The translations under genes were made by a program, and so were the position numbers. A model generated the notes under the pieces. That model was not told where the DNA came from. It searched no databases and saw only the letters and a program-made list of their open reading frames with translations. Shown piece by piece: positions 1 through 11,835 of a stretch of DNA of 64,000 nucleotides; positions within the stretch are counted from its first letter, which is position 1, and each line of letters starts with the position of its first letter. The DNA is from Candidula unifasciata (lineage: Eukaryota; Mollusca; Gastropoda; Stylommatophora; Geomitridae): positions 173,501-237,500 of the forward strand of contig CAJHNH020008541.1 of assembly GCA_905116865.2 (NCBI GenBank). The letters run 5' to 3'.

Positions 1-960
1 CACAATTGCTGCTGTTTTCTTAAAGCAGCGAATTTGTGTCATCTTTCTCCAACTAATAATTGTTTTGCCCCTAAAACAAAAAATACAGTAACTGGCACAT
101 GCAGGTAGATTGTTTAGAAATCTATACACGTGTTCAGCGATGTTTGTTTATTTTTAATGCCTATCGCGCAATGAAAAACTGTGTTCATAGGAGACTGATG
201 TTGGAGATGAAAACCTGAAAGTGAAACGCCCATGAAAAGACTGAAATCTGATTATTCGAAAGATTCACGTTACTCAGTTAACTGTGAGCACGCTGACTGC
301 TTGTTTTGAGTCGGTAAGTGGTTTTTTTTTTTTTTTTAGTCCTATCGTGATTTTTGGAGACACATGAGCGCCTACGCCAGTTGGCAGGGCGCATAATAAT
401 GATGACCTTTATTTGTCTCAAAGTTAAATGAACGAGATACTGGGTTCCGTCATGAGTGACACACCCGATATGATATGTTCATTTGCCATTCAGAAAATCA
501 CAATAATAATTATTATTATAATCACACAATAATAATTATTATTACTGTTGTTGTTATTAGAGATTTAAATCCGTCTTATTAGGCTCATGATTTCCTGGTC
601 CCATAGCTTTTTCAAGAGTTGAGCTTTGCTTTAGGGATGGGGAAGGAGGGAGCCCTAATCGAACAATATTTGTGTGATTGAACGGGATATATGCGAATCA
701 GCCTGTTAGCTTCCCAATCAGGATGGGATTCATAAATTCTCACCCACTGACAAAACCCTAATGCAGCACCTACAGGGAAACACAAAGGGGAAAAAAAGAT
801 ATAGTCACATACTTACAGTCCGTTTCATAAGTCGTGCCGAAATTTAAAACATCTGTAACTCAGTAACCAGTCGGTAAGCTGTTGAAATTTGGAATGCAGC
901 CTGTTAATAATCCTGTCCGTCTATTTTTTCGTGTCAATTAACATCTAGCTTTCATTTTGT
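1..960. other. AT-rich intergenic DNA
   Basis: No coding signal or recognisable element is visible apart from short T runs and an ATT/AAT microsatellite near 505-556. A 36-bp stretch at 618-653 recurs at 1752-1787, see that entry. Confidence 0.5.
618..660. repeat. Short dispersed repeat, copy 1 (pair with 1752-1795)
   Basis: Thirty-six bases from GTTGAGCTTTGCTTTAGGGA onward are identical to 1752-1787, then the two diverge by one base before CTAAT. The second copy lies just beyond the 3' end of a LINE-R fragment read on the minus strand, so the shared block may be a piece of LINE 3' UTR. That origin is inference. Confidence 0.6.
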
Positions 961-961
961 C

Positions 962-992
962 TTACATACACACACCCACACACACCACACAC

Positions 993-1028
<36 letters not shown>
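962..1028. repeat. (CA)n microsatellite
   Basis: Alternating CA with small interruptions. No gene nearby. Confidence 0.9.
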
Positions 1029-1029
<1 letters not shown>

Positions 1030-1032
<3 letters not shown>

Positions 1033-1750
1033 AATTTAAAAATAAATAGACATCGACTCAAAGCAATCGATCAGCATGCTTACAATAGCTTGAGTAACCT
1101 GAGTAAGAGGAACTGTTCAAAACAGATTTCTTGTTTGCCATAAAAGTTTCACTCTCATGTGGTAATTTCCAGACAGTCCCCTTGAGTTGTGGATATTATT
1201 CATTGAGTGGGGAATATGCTATCAAAATATTTACCACGCATCGCTGCACATATGAACTGATTTCTTAACAATATCTACACCTATGACAGTTAATGTACAT
1301 TCTATTTTTTTTTTTCAGGAGTACAGTCAAGCAAAGATCAAAGAAATTAACCGCTTTAAGAAAATAGGTGCATCTGCGAAGTTGTGATAGAATTAAGAGG
1401 ACATGTGAAATATGAGGTCACATGTAAAAATTCGTGTTGATCTGTATAGAAGTTATTGGGGTATTTGTGAAAGTGTGACGGCATGAGACATGCACGATAA
1501 CTAAAGGCGTCCCAGTATGGCCGGAGAATGTTCAATCAATATCCTCATACAGCCAGAAGGCCGGACTTTGTCCATCTCTATTATAGACCAACAATTTACT
1601 GGTGTCTAATGTGGTCAATATCATATTGCCTGTCTCACTTTCCAGAATGTATTATTATATCCGGTTAGGTTTCCTCGATCCACAATCCCGTTGAATAGAT
1701 GTCAGTTTTCCTCTTCCTCTTCTTCCATCCTCGCTGCTACTTTATCGACG
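1030..1750. other. Unannotated intergenic DNA
   Basis: No supported gene, RNA or repeat structure is seen in this stretch. Confidence 0.4.
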
Positions 1751-1751
1751 T

Positions 1752-1795
1752 GTTGAGCTTTGCTTTAGGGATGGGGAAGGAGGGAGCACTAATGA
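1752..1795. repeat. Short dispersed repeat, copy 2
   Basis: Second copy of the 36-bp identity described at 618-660, located immediately 3' (minus-strand sense) of the LINE-R tail at 1828-2055. Confidence 0.6.
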
Positions 1796-1827
1796 TTGAT
1801 ACGCATGGGCTCTTTTCAGTATAGTGT

Positions 1828-2055
1828 ACCTACTTGTCTTCTTGAATTTTAAATTCGGAATCAACATCACAGCACTCAGGATACTCCCATAGTTGCTTCG
1901 TCCCCATCTTCAGTAACAAGCGAAGACCTAATTCCGATGGCACCAGTAACTGATTGTATATCAGTTTCGCCTTCTCCTTGATTGCTGAGAGTCGGCCAGA
2001 ATTCTGTGCATCAGATGGTACCAAGGATTTTTTGACTGACAGCCGAAGCATCTCA
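1828..2055 (-). mobile_element. LINE-R 3' fragment (C-terminal tail of RNase H-type LINE)
   Basis: The minus strand encodes a 73-residue open frame ending in the family's C-terminal signature: LRLLLKMGTK, then a tryptophan, then PECCDVDS. The same signature closes other LINE-R pieces in this window (about 2200, 17300, 29450, 51250 and 59100). It represents only the last part of the LINE polyprotein after RNase H, so the copy is strongly 5'-truncated. Family identity rests on shared motifs within the window and on the better copy at 5066-6240. Confidence 0.6.
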
Positions 2056-2157
2056 ATTGGTGTTCTATAGTAAACTATATAACGGATTTCAGTTCTGTTC
2101 TTCTTCCACTTTGTGTATGTTGAATTAGAGTCGTCAACCGGCAGTTGCTCTGGGGCA

Positions 2158-2535
2158 CATCCTCACTGGTTGAGTTGGATGGAGTCCAGCATTGACATCA
2201 CAGAACTCGGGACATTCCTATGCGTGCTCCGTCCTCATCTTCAGCAGCCAGCGCAGACTACCATTACTGATAGTAGCGGTCACAATCTGGTTATTTGTCC
2301 GTCCTGTCTTTCTTCTAAGTGTAGTGAGCCGACCAGACCCTCTGGTTACACTCAGGTGCCTCATTCTCTCCAGGCTAAAATAATCTTTTTTGTCTACTGA
2401 TTCCGCTGCTTGTTCCCAAAGGGCATTGATCACATCTGCCTTGTCATGTATCAATTCACCACCCAGTGGTGCAAATTCAGCCAGTCAGGCTGCCCGTTCA
2501 TTACCCACTACGCTGGCAGACCTGGAGAAAAGATG
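2158..2535 (-). mobile_element. LINE-R 3' fragment (end of RNase H plus tail)
   Basis: Minus-strand translation gives a decayed RNase H C-terminus (VGNERAA, an internal stop, then LAEFAPLGGELIHDKADV), followed by NALWEQ and the tail RWLLKMRTEH ending near PEFCDV. VGNE.AD.LA with the downstream HDKADV matches the best LINE-R copy at 5880-5970. At least one in-frame stop is present. This is a 5'-truncated relic pointing the same way as its neighbours at 1828 and 2876. Confidence 0.7.
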
Positions 2536-2875
2536 CGCTCACTTGTTTTAATGTCTGTATCAATATGCTGCAGAAAACCAAAGATTTTGTTTAAAAACTG
2601 TTTTATTTGTTTTCGTTTCGTCAGTTTCTTTGAAATATTTTTCTATTTCAGAAAAGACTTTAGATTAAAGAAAGAGGCCTTTAGACTCTTAAGTCTCGCA
2701 ATCAAAGAAGCGGTTATCAAAATTATCATGACGCATTGCTGACCATGTGAACTAATTTCCAAACTATCTCTACTCTTTTGTCAGGTACTGTATTTTTTAA
2801 TTTTTTAGGGTAAGAAATTATTAGCCAAAGCCTTTTTTTCAAAACGCATCACCTCTGGGCCTCGGTAACTATCCC

Positions 2876-3100
2876 CTAAAGAGTCCGAAAGTCTGAAAGA
2901 GTCCCTTTGCAATGTACTGTGCATACGACCATTTTTGCGCATGCAAATTGTGATGATCTGTTTGTACATCCACACTGTTCACTTTCCCTCCAAAAATCCC
3001 TTACAGTATCTAGCTTGTCATGCATGAGTTTACCACTGAGTGGTGCAGAAACAGACAGTCTATTTGCATGGTTGTTTGACAACACACCCACATTTCCTGC
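2876..3100 (-). mobile_element. LINE-R 3' fragment (RNase H C-terminus)
   Basis: The minus strand reads GVLSNNHANRLSVSAPLSG followed by KLMHDKLDTV, a diverged version of the GVLGNEQVDRLAG and LMHDKADVV block seen at 5885-5970. The last catalytic aspartate of RNase H (D in VDRLAG) is replaced by asparagine, so this copy is dead. No upstream coding remains. Confidence 0.65.
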
Positions 3101-3715
3101 CGAAAATACCGAAGGACGCTAACTACCCAGGATTCAAAGTGATGCTTACCAGTCTGGACGAAGCATACCTGTCTTGACCGCTCTCACTATGCTCCGTTAG
3201 TAAGTTATAATCACCACACTCGCGTGCAGCTGTTTCTCAAGCTAGCCGAAGGCTGCAGTGATGGCCTCTACCTATATTCTCAAAATATGTACTATGCTGT
3301 CATATGCTAGGCTCTGTTGCCAATAGGTGCGAAATAACATAAACATGTGACTAGAATACTGACCAGAAGAAGCTCTCCGTCAAACGTTATAGCTACATTT
3401 ATTTTATTGAGCCCTAGCCATCAGTTTGACTCCAATCACCACCGACTGAAGCGATCACGTCCTTTCGCGTTTGCTTACACTTTTGAACAAATCTCTTTTG
3501 CCTCTCCATACCGTACCGAACCGTCTGTATAGGTAGTCACATCACGAGGGCATGAATTGTCATGAATTAGTTGTTGAACGTCTGATTATTAGTGCGTGAT
3601 CGCTAATCCCTGCACCCACGGCACATGTGATTAAAACTCTACACAGGAATGATTATTGCTCGGACACATCGATCCACACGTCTCCTCTAGTCAAGCAATT
3701 GCGAAGTCAACTAGG
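3100..3715. other. Unannotated intergenic DNA
   Basis: No supported feature. Short open frames occur but show no recognisable motif. Confidence 0.4.
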
Positions 3716-4145
3716 ATCAAACGACCAACCAATGGGTAAAACAAATCCAGTAACCACCTAAGAAACTAATAATAAATCACAAAGAAACCCAGAAACTAAC
3801 TAAGAAACACAACATCCAATAACCAATCAGGAAATCAACAAAATGCACCAGATAAGAATTAAGTATGCAGTTGATTATTCAGTCAAGCAATCACACGATT
3901 ACTAAGCAACCAGTTAACCAAGCTCAGTAGCCAAACAATTATCAAGCATACAAAAATCATCGAGTAACCAACAAATCATCAGCAAATTTGCCAACAAAGC
4001 TCCGAGTAGCAACCAATAAGTCATCTAGCCAACCAGTTACTCATCAAGCTGAAAGTCAATCACTCATCAAGTAAGACACCAATCAATCAACATGCAAGAA
4101 ACAAACCAATCACTATGCAAGAAACCAACCAATCATCAGACATAT
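3715..4145. repeat. Cryptically simple CCAA/CAATC-rich stretch
   Basis: The plus strand is enriched in CCAA, CAATCA and ACCAAT words without a strict period, as in a decayed tetranucleotide or minisatellite array. It resembles the CCAA-rich region at 10955-11830. Confidence 0.55.
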
Positions 4146-4580
4146 ACCACCTTCGTGTTTCCTTCAGCATCCCCAGAGATCAATTTAAATATCGATTACT
4201 ATTTAATAAAATAAAACGAAACAATATTCCCTCAATTTCTTGACAATTACTTAAAAAATCAAATTATAAAACTATTCACATATCTTGTTATCTAAAAAAA
4301 ATTAAGATGAAATTAATTTGTCTCCTATTTCTTGCCATGTTAAAAAAGGTATCACCGTGTTAATGAGGTTTATTATGTTTTTGGGACAACCCTGTTCAAA
4401 TATCTATTCATGATGGAAATGGCTATGTCCCAAGATAACACAACATGTTAGTAGTTAACCAGATCCCAGACTTCCTGTTCCGTTCGGGAAAGCAAGATTT
4501 TTTTTTTTTTTTCAAATAATTTTGGCATGTTTTTCTCCCAGGAAAAGCTGGTGAATTTCCCACATATGTGAATTGAAAGT
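4145..4580. other. AT-rich intergenic DNA
   Basis: No supported feature; one T run near 4499-4512. Confidence 0.4.
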
Positions 4581-4920
4581 TATGAGTTATGTGTTGGATT
4601 ATCTTCACAGCACTCCGGACACATCCAAAGGTGCTCAAATTCCACCTTTACATATTCATCAGTGTGGCTCGGTTAATAGGGCTAGTCCTATGCTGATTGA
4701 TAGAATTGTGCGTCCGTCTAGTGTGCTTCACATGCTTGGTTGTGCCGATTTTTACTTCCAATTCTCGTATTCTCAGCAGTGATGTAGACATGTTTCCAAA
4801 ATCCGCGGAACGTCCTATATCTCCAAGGGCACTGTCAATGTCTCTGTCATCCATGGGCCGGTCATCTTCAGTTGTGGCGGCACCTTCCAGTCTATCAGCT
4901 CTTTCAATACCAACAACACA
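4580..4920 (-). mobile_element. LINE-R-like 3' fragment (RNase H end and tail)
   Basis: The minus strand contains VVGIERADRLEGAA (RNase H C-terminal HxGIxGNExAD-type block) and, after about 60 residues, a tail with NQHRTSPINRATLMN and EFEHLWMCPECC. The EFEHLW.CP.C ending recurs at 50535-50770. It belongs to the same broad LINE type as LINE-R but is a distinct subfamily. Stops and frameshifts separate the blocks. Confidence 0.65.
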
Positions 4921-5040
4921 TGCATACCTGTGACAAATATAAAGACACCTGCACACAGAGTGGAGTTTTGCAATGACCCAATTCACTATCTGCGTACCCA
5001 CTTGCCTCGACCCGCTGGATCATGCCCAAAGAACCACTCA

Positions 5041-5068
5041 GCACACACACACAAACACACACACACGC
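5041..5068. repeat. Short (CA)n array at the 5' edge of a LINE fragment
   Basis: CA repeat with two A interruptions, directly abutting the start of LINE-R coding sequence. Confidence 0.8.
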
Positions 5069-6240
5069 TGATCCTGTCAGTGGTTGATTATGGCCAGGGA
5101 ATGCTTACCGTCTCAAAGAGCCAGATGGACAAACTAGAGCGCAGCCAAAATGCAGCAATGCGGGTCATTCTGGGTTGCACCAGAGACACCCCAGTGGTGT
5201 GTAAGCGATACATCCTCGGTTTGCCCACTGTTGCAGGTAGGCATAAGGTGCTGCAGGCGAAGTCATATCTCAGGGTGGCTGCAGACACAGACCACCCTTT
5301 GCACGAAGCCCTGGGTGCTGTTAAGGGTCAGCGGCTGAAACGAGGGAAGTCATGGATGGCTCAGGCAGAAGTTACAGTCAGACTGGTTTGTATCCTTGAG
5401 AAAATTAGGCGAGGAGAGAAGTAGGTCAAAGTGCCACCTGAACAGCTAGCTAGACTTGTGTAGGGTCGTAATTACACTGAGCCGGGAATACAGATACTGG
5501 CCAGCAGGTGCCACAGAGGTGGAAATTCCGCAATTAATTCAAGATAATGCTTGCTCAGAAGATTTGATCATTTACACAGACGGTTCAGTGTCGAGAGGCA
5601 AAAGAAGTGCTTGAGGCTTTTTAGCAAAAGTTAATGGTCGACATTTGGTGCAGGAGAGCCTAGCATATGATACCACAACATCCAGCTTCAGAATGGAGGT
5701 GGAGGCTGTCAATGCAGGCTTCCGCTGGCTAGAGAACACGACACACATACATGTCGTGATTGTAAGTGACTCAGAAGCATGCTGAGGAAGATCAGAACAG
5801 ACATGCTTCGTGCAGAGTGGCATACCTCGCTACGGAAGACACGGGTGAGGAGCATTGTCTGGATTTTTTCACCATGGCATGCCGGTGTGTTGGGAAATGA
5901 ACAGGTAGACAGACTGGCTGGCTCTGCACAGCTTGGTGGAAGACTGATGCATGATAAGGCAGACGTGGTAAGTGCCTTGTGGGAGAGCGTATACAGTGCA
6001 GAGGAGCAGATCGATCACCACATTGTGGTGAGACTGGTGCAGTTAGTTGGGAGTAACGAGAGGTTCTGGCAGATGCTCGAGGCTCAGAGGAAAGGCAAGA
6101 CGGACGTTTAATCAGAATGCTACTGGCACCATAAGTATCGGAACTCTTTGCTGGCTGCTGAAGTTGGAGACGGAGCGCTTATGGAAGTGCTTAGAGTGCT
6201 GTGATGTCGGTTCTTGAATCAAATCAAATCAACACACGCG
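5066..6240 (+). mobile_element. LINE-R, best copy: end of reverse transcriptase plus RNase H, pseudogene
   Basis: This is the most complete LINE-R relic. The first frame (about 5070-5424) reads VVDYGQGMLTVSKSQ and MDKLERSQNAAMRVILGCTR, the region after the reverse-transcriptase core that is typical of jockey/I-type LINEs. RNase H follows: the YTDGS aspartate near 5578, the MEVEAV glutamate near 5695, the SDSEA aspartate near 5770, and HAGVLGNEQVDRLAG near 5880-5925. All four catalytic carboxylates are visible. It is broken by TGA at 5612-5614, where relatives usually have tryptophan, and by a frameshift near 5778. The tail LLKLETE...CCDVGS ends at an AATCA-repeat 3' end near 6225-6236. The copy is 5'-truncated at a CA repeat. 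Product if intact: polyprotein for target-primed reverse transcription. Confidence 0.85.
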
Positions 6241-6765
6241 GGATAGTCCTGTGATTCTATCCTCATGAAAGGTTGTATCACCGCCATCACCTCCTTCGTC
6301 ATTCTGCCGGTAGTCATGGAGAAGGCACCACTAACTTCTTAAACTTTTCTAAAAGCATTTATTTAAGACCCCCAACTAGTGCGTTCAGTGTATTGTTTAA
6401 TACATTTGGACTGTGTTATATGTGGTTTTACTTTTTATGAACTGCAGATTCACAAAATGGCGAGTGGCAAGTTGCTTCGGAACTTGTGGTGAATATGCCG
6501 AATTGTTGCAACTGCTGCTTCCATCTATGATGAACTGCAAGTATAGTTGGTGGACTGTGTGCATTGGTACTTCTGACGGATACCTTATGTATTAAAGGCT
6601 TAGACTTTACCGTGACTGCAGGTTCTTCAATATTTGTTACAAAGGACAAGAAAAAAACCTTTATGTAAATGTTTTTTTTTTTCCTTTAGCTGACAGAGAC
6701 TCTAAGCAATTATAAGGGGGTCATTCTGACATAAGTTAGTAAGTTAGTCAACATATTATCCTCAT
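6240..6765. other. Unannotated intergenic DNA
   Basis: No supported feature; short open frames without recognisable motifs. Confidence 0.4.
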
Positions 6766-7050
6766 CGCACATAGAATCGTTGAGTCCACAAGTGCCTGGA
6801 TCCTCTCCTCAATAAATCCCGTAGCGTGTAGTGGTTGACGACACACATTCCTTGTTGGTTTCCAATTCTTTCTTGGCTTCGTGTATTGTGTTCTTGCTGT
6901 CCACACCTGTATTAATATGCTATTTTTGCAGTCTTACTTCCTAAAGACCATTCAGTTTGTCAGCCTGACCAATGGCTCTGTCCACCATTCACTGTAGCCT
7001 TAACTGCAAACCTATCAGCTTCCCGTGTGGCATGGCACACACATGACATT
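6765..7050 (-). mobile_element. LINE-R 3' fragment, strongly decayed
   Basis: The minus strand contains READRFAVKATVNGGQ, a relic of the RNase H NExADRxA block, and about 200 bp later a W.DPGTCGLNDS tail resembling the W.CPECCDVDS ending of other copies. Several stops intervene. Confidence 0.45.
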
Positions 7051-7685
7051 GATCTATATCGGCCCGGACCGCCTCAGAAAAACCGAACACTGTCTTCGAA
7101 CACATCCCATCTGCCTTTTTTTATAAACATGAATTTGAGAATGGTAGTAACTGTCTATCTTTAATCCTCTCTTCTCATCATACTCCAAAAGAACTCCGTA
7201 TCGTTCTACTATGTTCATCATCGTCACCAAGAGCTTTGCCAATCGGCTTAGGCGTTTATGCATCTCCACAGATCTCGGGCGTTTGTGTTCTGGATGAATT
7301 ACACTGATTTTCTTCTATATCACTGTCTCAAGCCATCCACTATTTCTCTTGATCTGCCTCTGCCTCTTCAACTAGTAATCGCTCACCGTCGTCACGATAT
7401 TTTACAGTGCTCTTTTCCCCATCACAAGACCGAAGAACTTTGTCTCCTTCTCATTGTTGTAAATAATTTACTACTTTCATTAGCCATTTCCGGGCAACCA
7501 TTGTTAGTTATTCTAGCAATCAAAGGTCTAATTTGTTTACTCACATTCTAAAATTCACTATCTTACAACAGAATAGGCGCAATGTAACACTTCAGAACCC
7601 GTTTACTGATGTTTAATGAAAGTGATTTATAACATAAGATGTTATATGTTATTAAAAAAACAACGTAAAACAGCGGCCAGCATTA
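7050..7685. other. Unannotated intergenic DNA
   Basis: No supported feature. Confidence 0.4.
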
Positions 7686-8735
7686 ACAAAGCAGTAAACG
7701 TAGACTCACATGTAACAACAGCTGATGGCTGAAACGTAGACTCACATGTAATAACAGCTGATGGCAGAAACGTAGACTCACATGTAATAACAGCTGATGG
7801 CAGAAACGTAGACATAAATGTAATAACAGCTGATGGCAGAAACGTAGATATACATGTAATAACAGCTGATGATAGAAACGTAGACATACATGTAAAAACA
7901 GCAGGTGGCAGAAACTTAGACATACATGTAAAAACACTGATGGTAGAAAAGTAGACATACATGTAATGACAGCTGATGGTAGAAACGTAGACATACATGT
8001 AATAACAGCTGATGGTAGAAACGTAGATATACATGTAATAACAGCTGATGATAGAAACGTAGACATATATGAAATAACAGCTGATGGCAGAAACGTAAAT
8101 GTATATGTAATAACAGCTGATGGCAGGAACGTAGACATACATGTAATAACAGCTGATGGTAGAAACGTAGACATACATGTAATAACAGCTGATGGCAGAA
8201 ACGTAGACATACATGTAAAAACAGCAGATGGCAGAAACTTAAGACATACATGTAATACCAGCTGATGGTAGAAAAGTAGTCATACATGTAATAATAGCTG
8301 ATGGTAGAAACGTAGACATACATGTAATAACAGCTGATGGTAGAAACGTAGACATACATGTAATAACAGCAGACGGCAGAAACTTAGACATACATGTAAT
8401 AACAGCTGATGGTAGAAAAAGTTGACATACATGTAATAACAGCTGATGGTAGAAACGTAGACATGCATGTAATAACAGCTGATGGTAGAAACGTAGACAT
8501 GCATGTAATAACAGCTGATGGTAGAAACGTAAACATACATGTAGCTGATGGCAGAAACGTAGACATACATGTAATAACAGCTGATGGCAGAAACGTAGAC
8601 ATACATGTAATAACAGCTGATGGCAGAAACGTAAACTTAAATGTAAAAACAGCTTATGGCGGGAACGTAGACATACATGTAATTTCAGCTGTTGGCAAAA
8701 TGTAGACATACATGTAATAACAGCTGATTGCAGAA
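7685..8735. repeat. 36-bp minisatellite, about 28 copies
   Basis: The unit contains ACATACATGTAATAACAGCT followed by GATGGCAGAAACGTAG. Copies differ by a few substitutions and occasional indels. Each unit holds the palindromes ACATGT and CAGCTG (a canonical E-box core). Because 36 is divisible by three, both strands give long open frames (plus strand DIHVITADGRNV repeated) that need no selective explanation. The array ends directly at a LINE fragment (8740). Confidence 0.95.
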
Positions 8736-8739
8736 AGGA

Positions 8740-9165
8740 AACAGAAGTCTAAGAGAGAAGAGGAATGGCTAAAATTATCTTTAAGAAGATGCGAAATTTA
8801 ATGACATCTAGAATGCTAAACACATTAAAATTAGGATTGCCAAATGTTTTGTCCACCCAACCGGATGCGTGGTGCAGAAACTTGGACAATGAACAAGCAA
8901 TTAGAAAATCCAACTGAGTCTATGGAGATGTTGATATAGAGAAGAATGGTTGTTTTTCACCTAAACAAACACAAATATAATACGGAGCTTTGACAGAGGT
9001 TGGGAATGAAAGGATGAACGCTGAAAGAAATAACAAATGAGACAATAGCAATATTTTGACATGTTATAGCTCTATATTAAGAATTACACGGAGGGAAATG
9101 TAGAAGTCAGGTAAACAAGAGATATATAAGGCCATTAAAGGGTGTCAGACGGGCTGTTACTTATA
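8740..9165 (+). mobile_element. LINE reverse-transcriptase C-terminal fragment
   Basis: Across shifting frames the plus strand reads RMRGAETWTMNKQLEN, the common YGAETWT block after the reverse-transcriptase core. It continues through AMEM and RRM-like motifs, a TELCQRLGMKG relic and a degraded FGHV region. Stops and frameshifts are frequent. The left end coincides with the last unit of the 36-bp minisatellite. Confidence 0.6.
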
Positions 9166-9299
9166 GGTAACACATGTGTTCCAATATGTTTATCCGTTGT
9201 TCAATACCTCCAAAAACCTCAATACAAAGACTGAACAAAAACAAAAAGAACGCAGTACTTCGATGAATTTTAAACATGTATAAGCAACTACACGGGAGG

Positions 9300-9600
9300 G
9301 GATCTGAACATCAATGAAGCCTCGCTAATAAACAGTATCTTAGATCGAAAACAGAATTACTTTGGTCATATAAATCGTTTTGGCGGTTTGAGGGGAAAAA
9401 AAATAATAGCAGTAAGGAGGAGCAGGGGCCGACCAAGACGAAGATGGGCACAGGATATAAGTGACTCTTTGAATTATAAAAGTACACGAGGCGGGAGAGC
9501 TGGCAAGAGACCGGGTTTTCTTCAGGCACACTCGCGATGATAACGTCTTTCCGTAGAGGACCTGCAACGTGATGATGATTAGTATTCAATAAGGAGAAGT
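9300..9600 (+). mobile_element. LINE 3' fragment with RGRPRRRW motif and GAT tail
   Basis: The plus strand encodes QNYFGHINRFGG, then VRRSRGRPRRRWAQDISDS, the standard C-terminal GHIxR...RGRPRxRWxxDI region of APE-type LINE reverse transcriptases. It ends in DLQRDDD, coded by GATGATGATGA near 9570, which is probably the element's 3' tail. Its direct neighbour at 8740 is another LINE tail in the same orientation, perhaps the same insertion after rearrangement. Confidence 0.75.
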
Positions 9601-10015
9601 TTCTAAAAAAAAAAGGGGGGGGGGGGGAATAAACAGTGAATAGATCGACAACAAATTGTAAACACACAGAAATGTCATTAATGTAACGTCGACATGTTCT
9701 AAGGGGTCATATAAAATTACTCAGGAAGTAGATATATCTTAAACACAACAAAACATCAGTACATGGGAAGTCGAAAAATTAGAAATGTATAGACATGCCA
9801 GTATGCAGCAAATAAACTTAGAAAGAAGACTGTCGACAGATTCTAAACACAAAGAAACGTATCAATACTGACGTTGACAGATTTTTTTTGTAAACACAAA
9901 TACATTTCATATTACCCGAAGCAGACTAGGAAACAGACAATTTCTAAACAAATTGATACAGAAGTACAGGGAAAGGTGACATTTTCTAAAAACATTGAAA
10001 CGGAAGTGTACAAGA
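9601..10015. repeat. Decayed tandem repeat with leading G run
   Basis: A G run lies at about 9614-9628. From 9640 onward, degenerate units share words such as GACAGATTCTAAACACA and AAACAATTTCTAAACA at roughly 45-75 bp spacing. This is interpreted as an old minisatellite. Confidence 0.4.
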
Positions 10016-10344
10016 GTGACGCTCTTGTTTTTGTCACGTGACATTCACTGGCAATGGCGATTGGCTGTAGAGTTGCTTACCGAGTGTCAGATGTCGCACG
10101 TTACGAGGCCTCTTAACAGTCATCGTCCAGCCCTTTCAATACTTGACAAGACACATGGACGTCTCTGTTCTCTAATTATCAAACGGCGAGAGGCATAAAA
10201 GAGACCTTACCTTAGACGTATGTCTTTACTGGGTTTTCAGTTACGTTATCTCAACTTTAAGAGGGTGAGAGTAGGAGGTGGGGAAAACAGAGGTGGAGAG
10301 GGAACTATGTCCCCTTACAGTTTCTAAGCGAAGGAAGCTCAAGG

Positions 10345-10612
10345 GTGTGAAGGTCCCTTTTCCACGGCTTTAGGCGTATGGGGAATATATGGCTAGACCT
10401 ATATTTTTATAAACCAATCGGCACAAGATAGGTTATGTGGTCAGCATCGCGCCGGCCGAATTCACTTCCTTTGACTGCACCCGGATACCCACTCAAAGCT
10501 GGGTCGACCTGGGAGTCAAGGTCATTTATTTTCAAAATGTCCGGCTCCGTCAGGGAGCGAACCAACGCCCTTCCGATCCGTAAGTGAGCGTCTAGCCACT
10601 ACGCCAGGACGA
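10345..10612 (-). mobile_element. SINE-1, tRNA-derived
   Basis: Read on the minus strand: a tRNA-like head with GGCGTAGTGGCTAGACGCTC (A-box-like) and a degenerate B box near 10570, a core containing GTCGACCCAGCTTTGAGTGG, then a tail with GCCGATTGGTTTATAAA and a final AAAGGGACC block. The same layout occurs at 17935, 36960, 48245 and 54935. Transcription by RNA polymerase III would be expected if intact. Confidence 0.8.
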
Positions 10613-10954
10613 CTCACCCAAGATTGTGAAGCCTTATTTAAATAAGTAATTAGGTAAAAAAACAGGTGTTCTCAGACACAGGCACTATAAAGGCTATTCA
10701 ACTGGCGTCACGCGGTCCAAATGTGGCCCTCGAGGGATCAGAAAGCGGCCCACGCATCATTAGCAGCTGTATGGCAAACACGATCTTTGTATACTGGCGC
10801 AACCGATTCTGGTCGGTGACGTTATCCACTTTCAAAACTTTGACTCCTGAGTAAGCTTAGTTGGTTAGCCCTGCACTGGAGGATAGACTAAAGATGGGAT
10901 CCGAGCGCTTATGGATTTACTTGAACGATGTGCACTAGGGATTATTTGTCAATT

Positions 10955-11340
10955 AACAATTTTTTAACTAGCCAACCAACCTATCAACCAACAATGTAAT
11001 CAACCAGCTATCAATCCAACCAACCTATCAACCAACAATTAACCAACCAACTATCAATCCAACCAACCTATCAACCAACAATGTAACCAACCAACTATCA
11101 ATCCAACCAACCTATCAACCAACAATGTAATCCAACGCTATAAGCAACTAACTATTACCAACAATGTAACCAACCAGCTATCAATCCAGCCAACCTATCA
11201 ACCAACAATTTAACCAACCAGCTATCAATCCAACCAACCTATCAACCAACAATGTAACCAACCAGCTATCAATCCAGCCAACCTATCAACCAACAATGTA
11301 ACCAACCAGCTATCAATCCAGCCAACTAACCAATAATCCA
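10955..11340. repeat. About 44-bp CCAA-rich minisatellite
   Basis: Units contain AACCAACCAGCTATCAATCC followed by AACCAACCTATCAACCAACAATGT. About eight near-copies are seen with indels. No coding potential. Confidence 0.85.
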
Positions 11341-11835
11341 AACAATGATCAAAAAACCCAGCTATCAACCATACAAACCAACCAACCAACCATCAATCGA
11401 ACCAACGATCTAACCAACTAACTATTAGTCCTACCAACGATATAATTATCAATCCTATCAACCAACCAACCATCAAAACAAGCAACAACAAACCAGCTAA
11501 CTAGCTATCAATCCAGCCAACAAACCTTTAATCCAACTATTCAACCAAAGATTTCGTCAACCAACCAGCCAACAATTCATCCAGTCAAAAAACCAACCAA
11601 CCAACTATCCATCCAACAAACTAACTAAATAAACAACAAAACAGCCAAACATTATTTACCAATCCATCTAGCTAACCAAACAACCAACCATCCATCCAAC
11701 TAAAAAACCAACTAAACATCCAGTCAACCAGCCATCCACTCAATTAACAATTCCTCAATCCTGCTTTAAATCCATTAAAATAACTAAAAGATTATTCCAT
11801 CCATCCATCACTCCAATCAATTGAGTAAACCAACC
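11340..11835. repeat. CCAA/CATC-rich simple DNA
   Basis: Irregular CCAACC, CCATCC and AACTAA words, continuing the preceding minisatellite in a decayed form. Confidence 0.7.

Noticed and set aside
7685..8735. CRISPR-like repeat/spacer appearance
   Set aside because: No unique spacers, contiguous 36-bp units, eukaryotic context.
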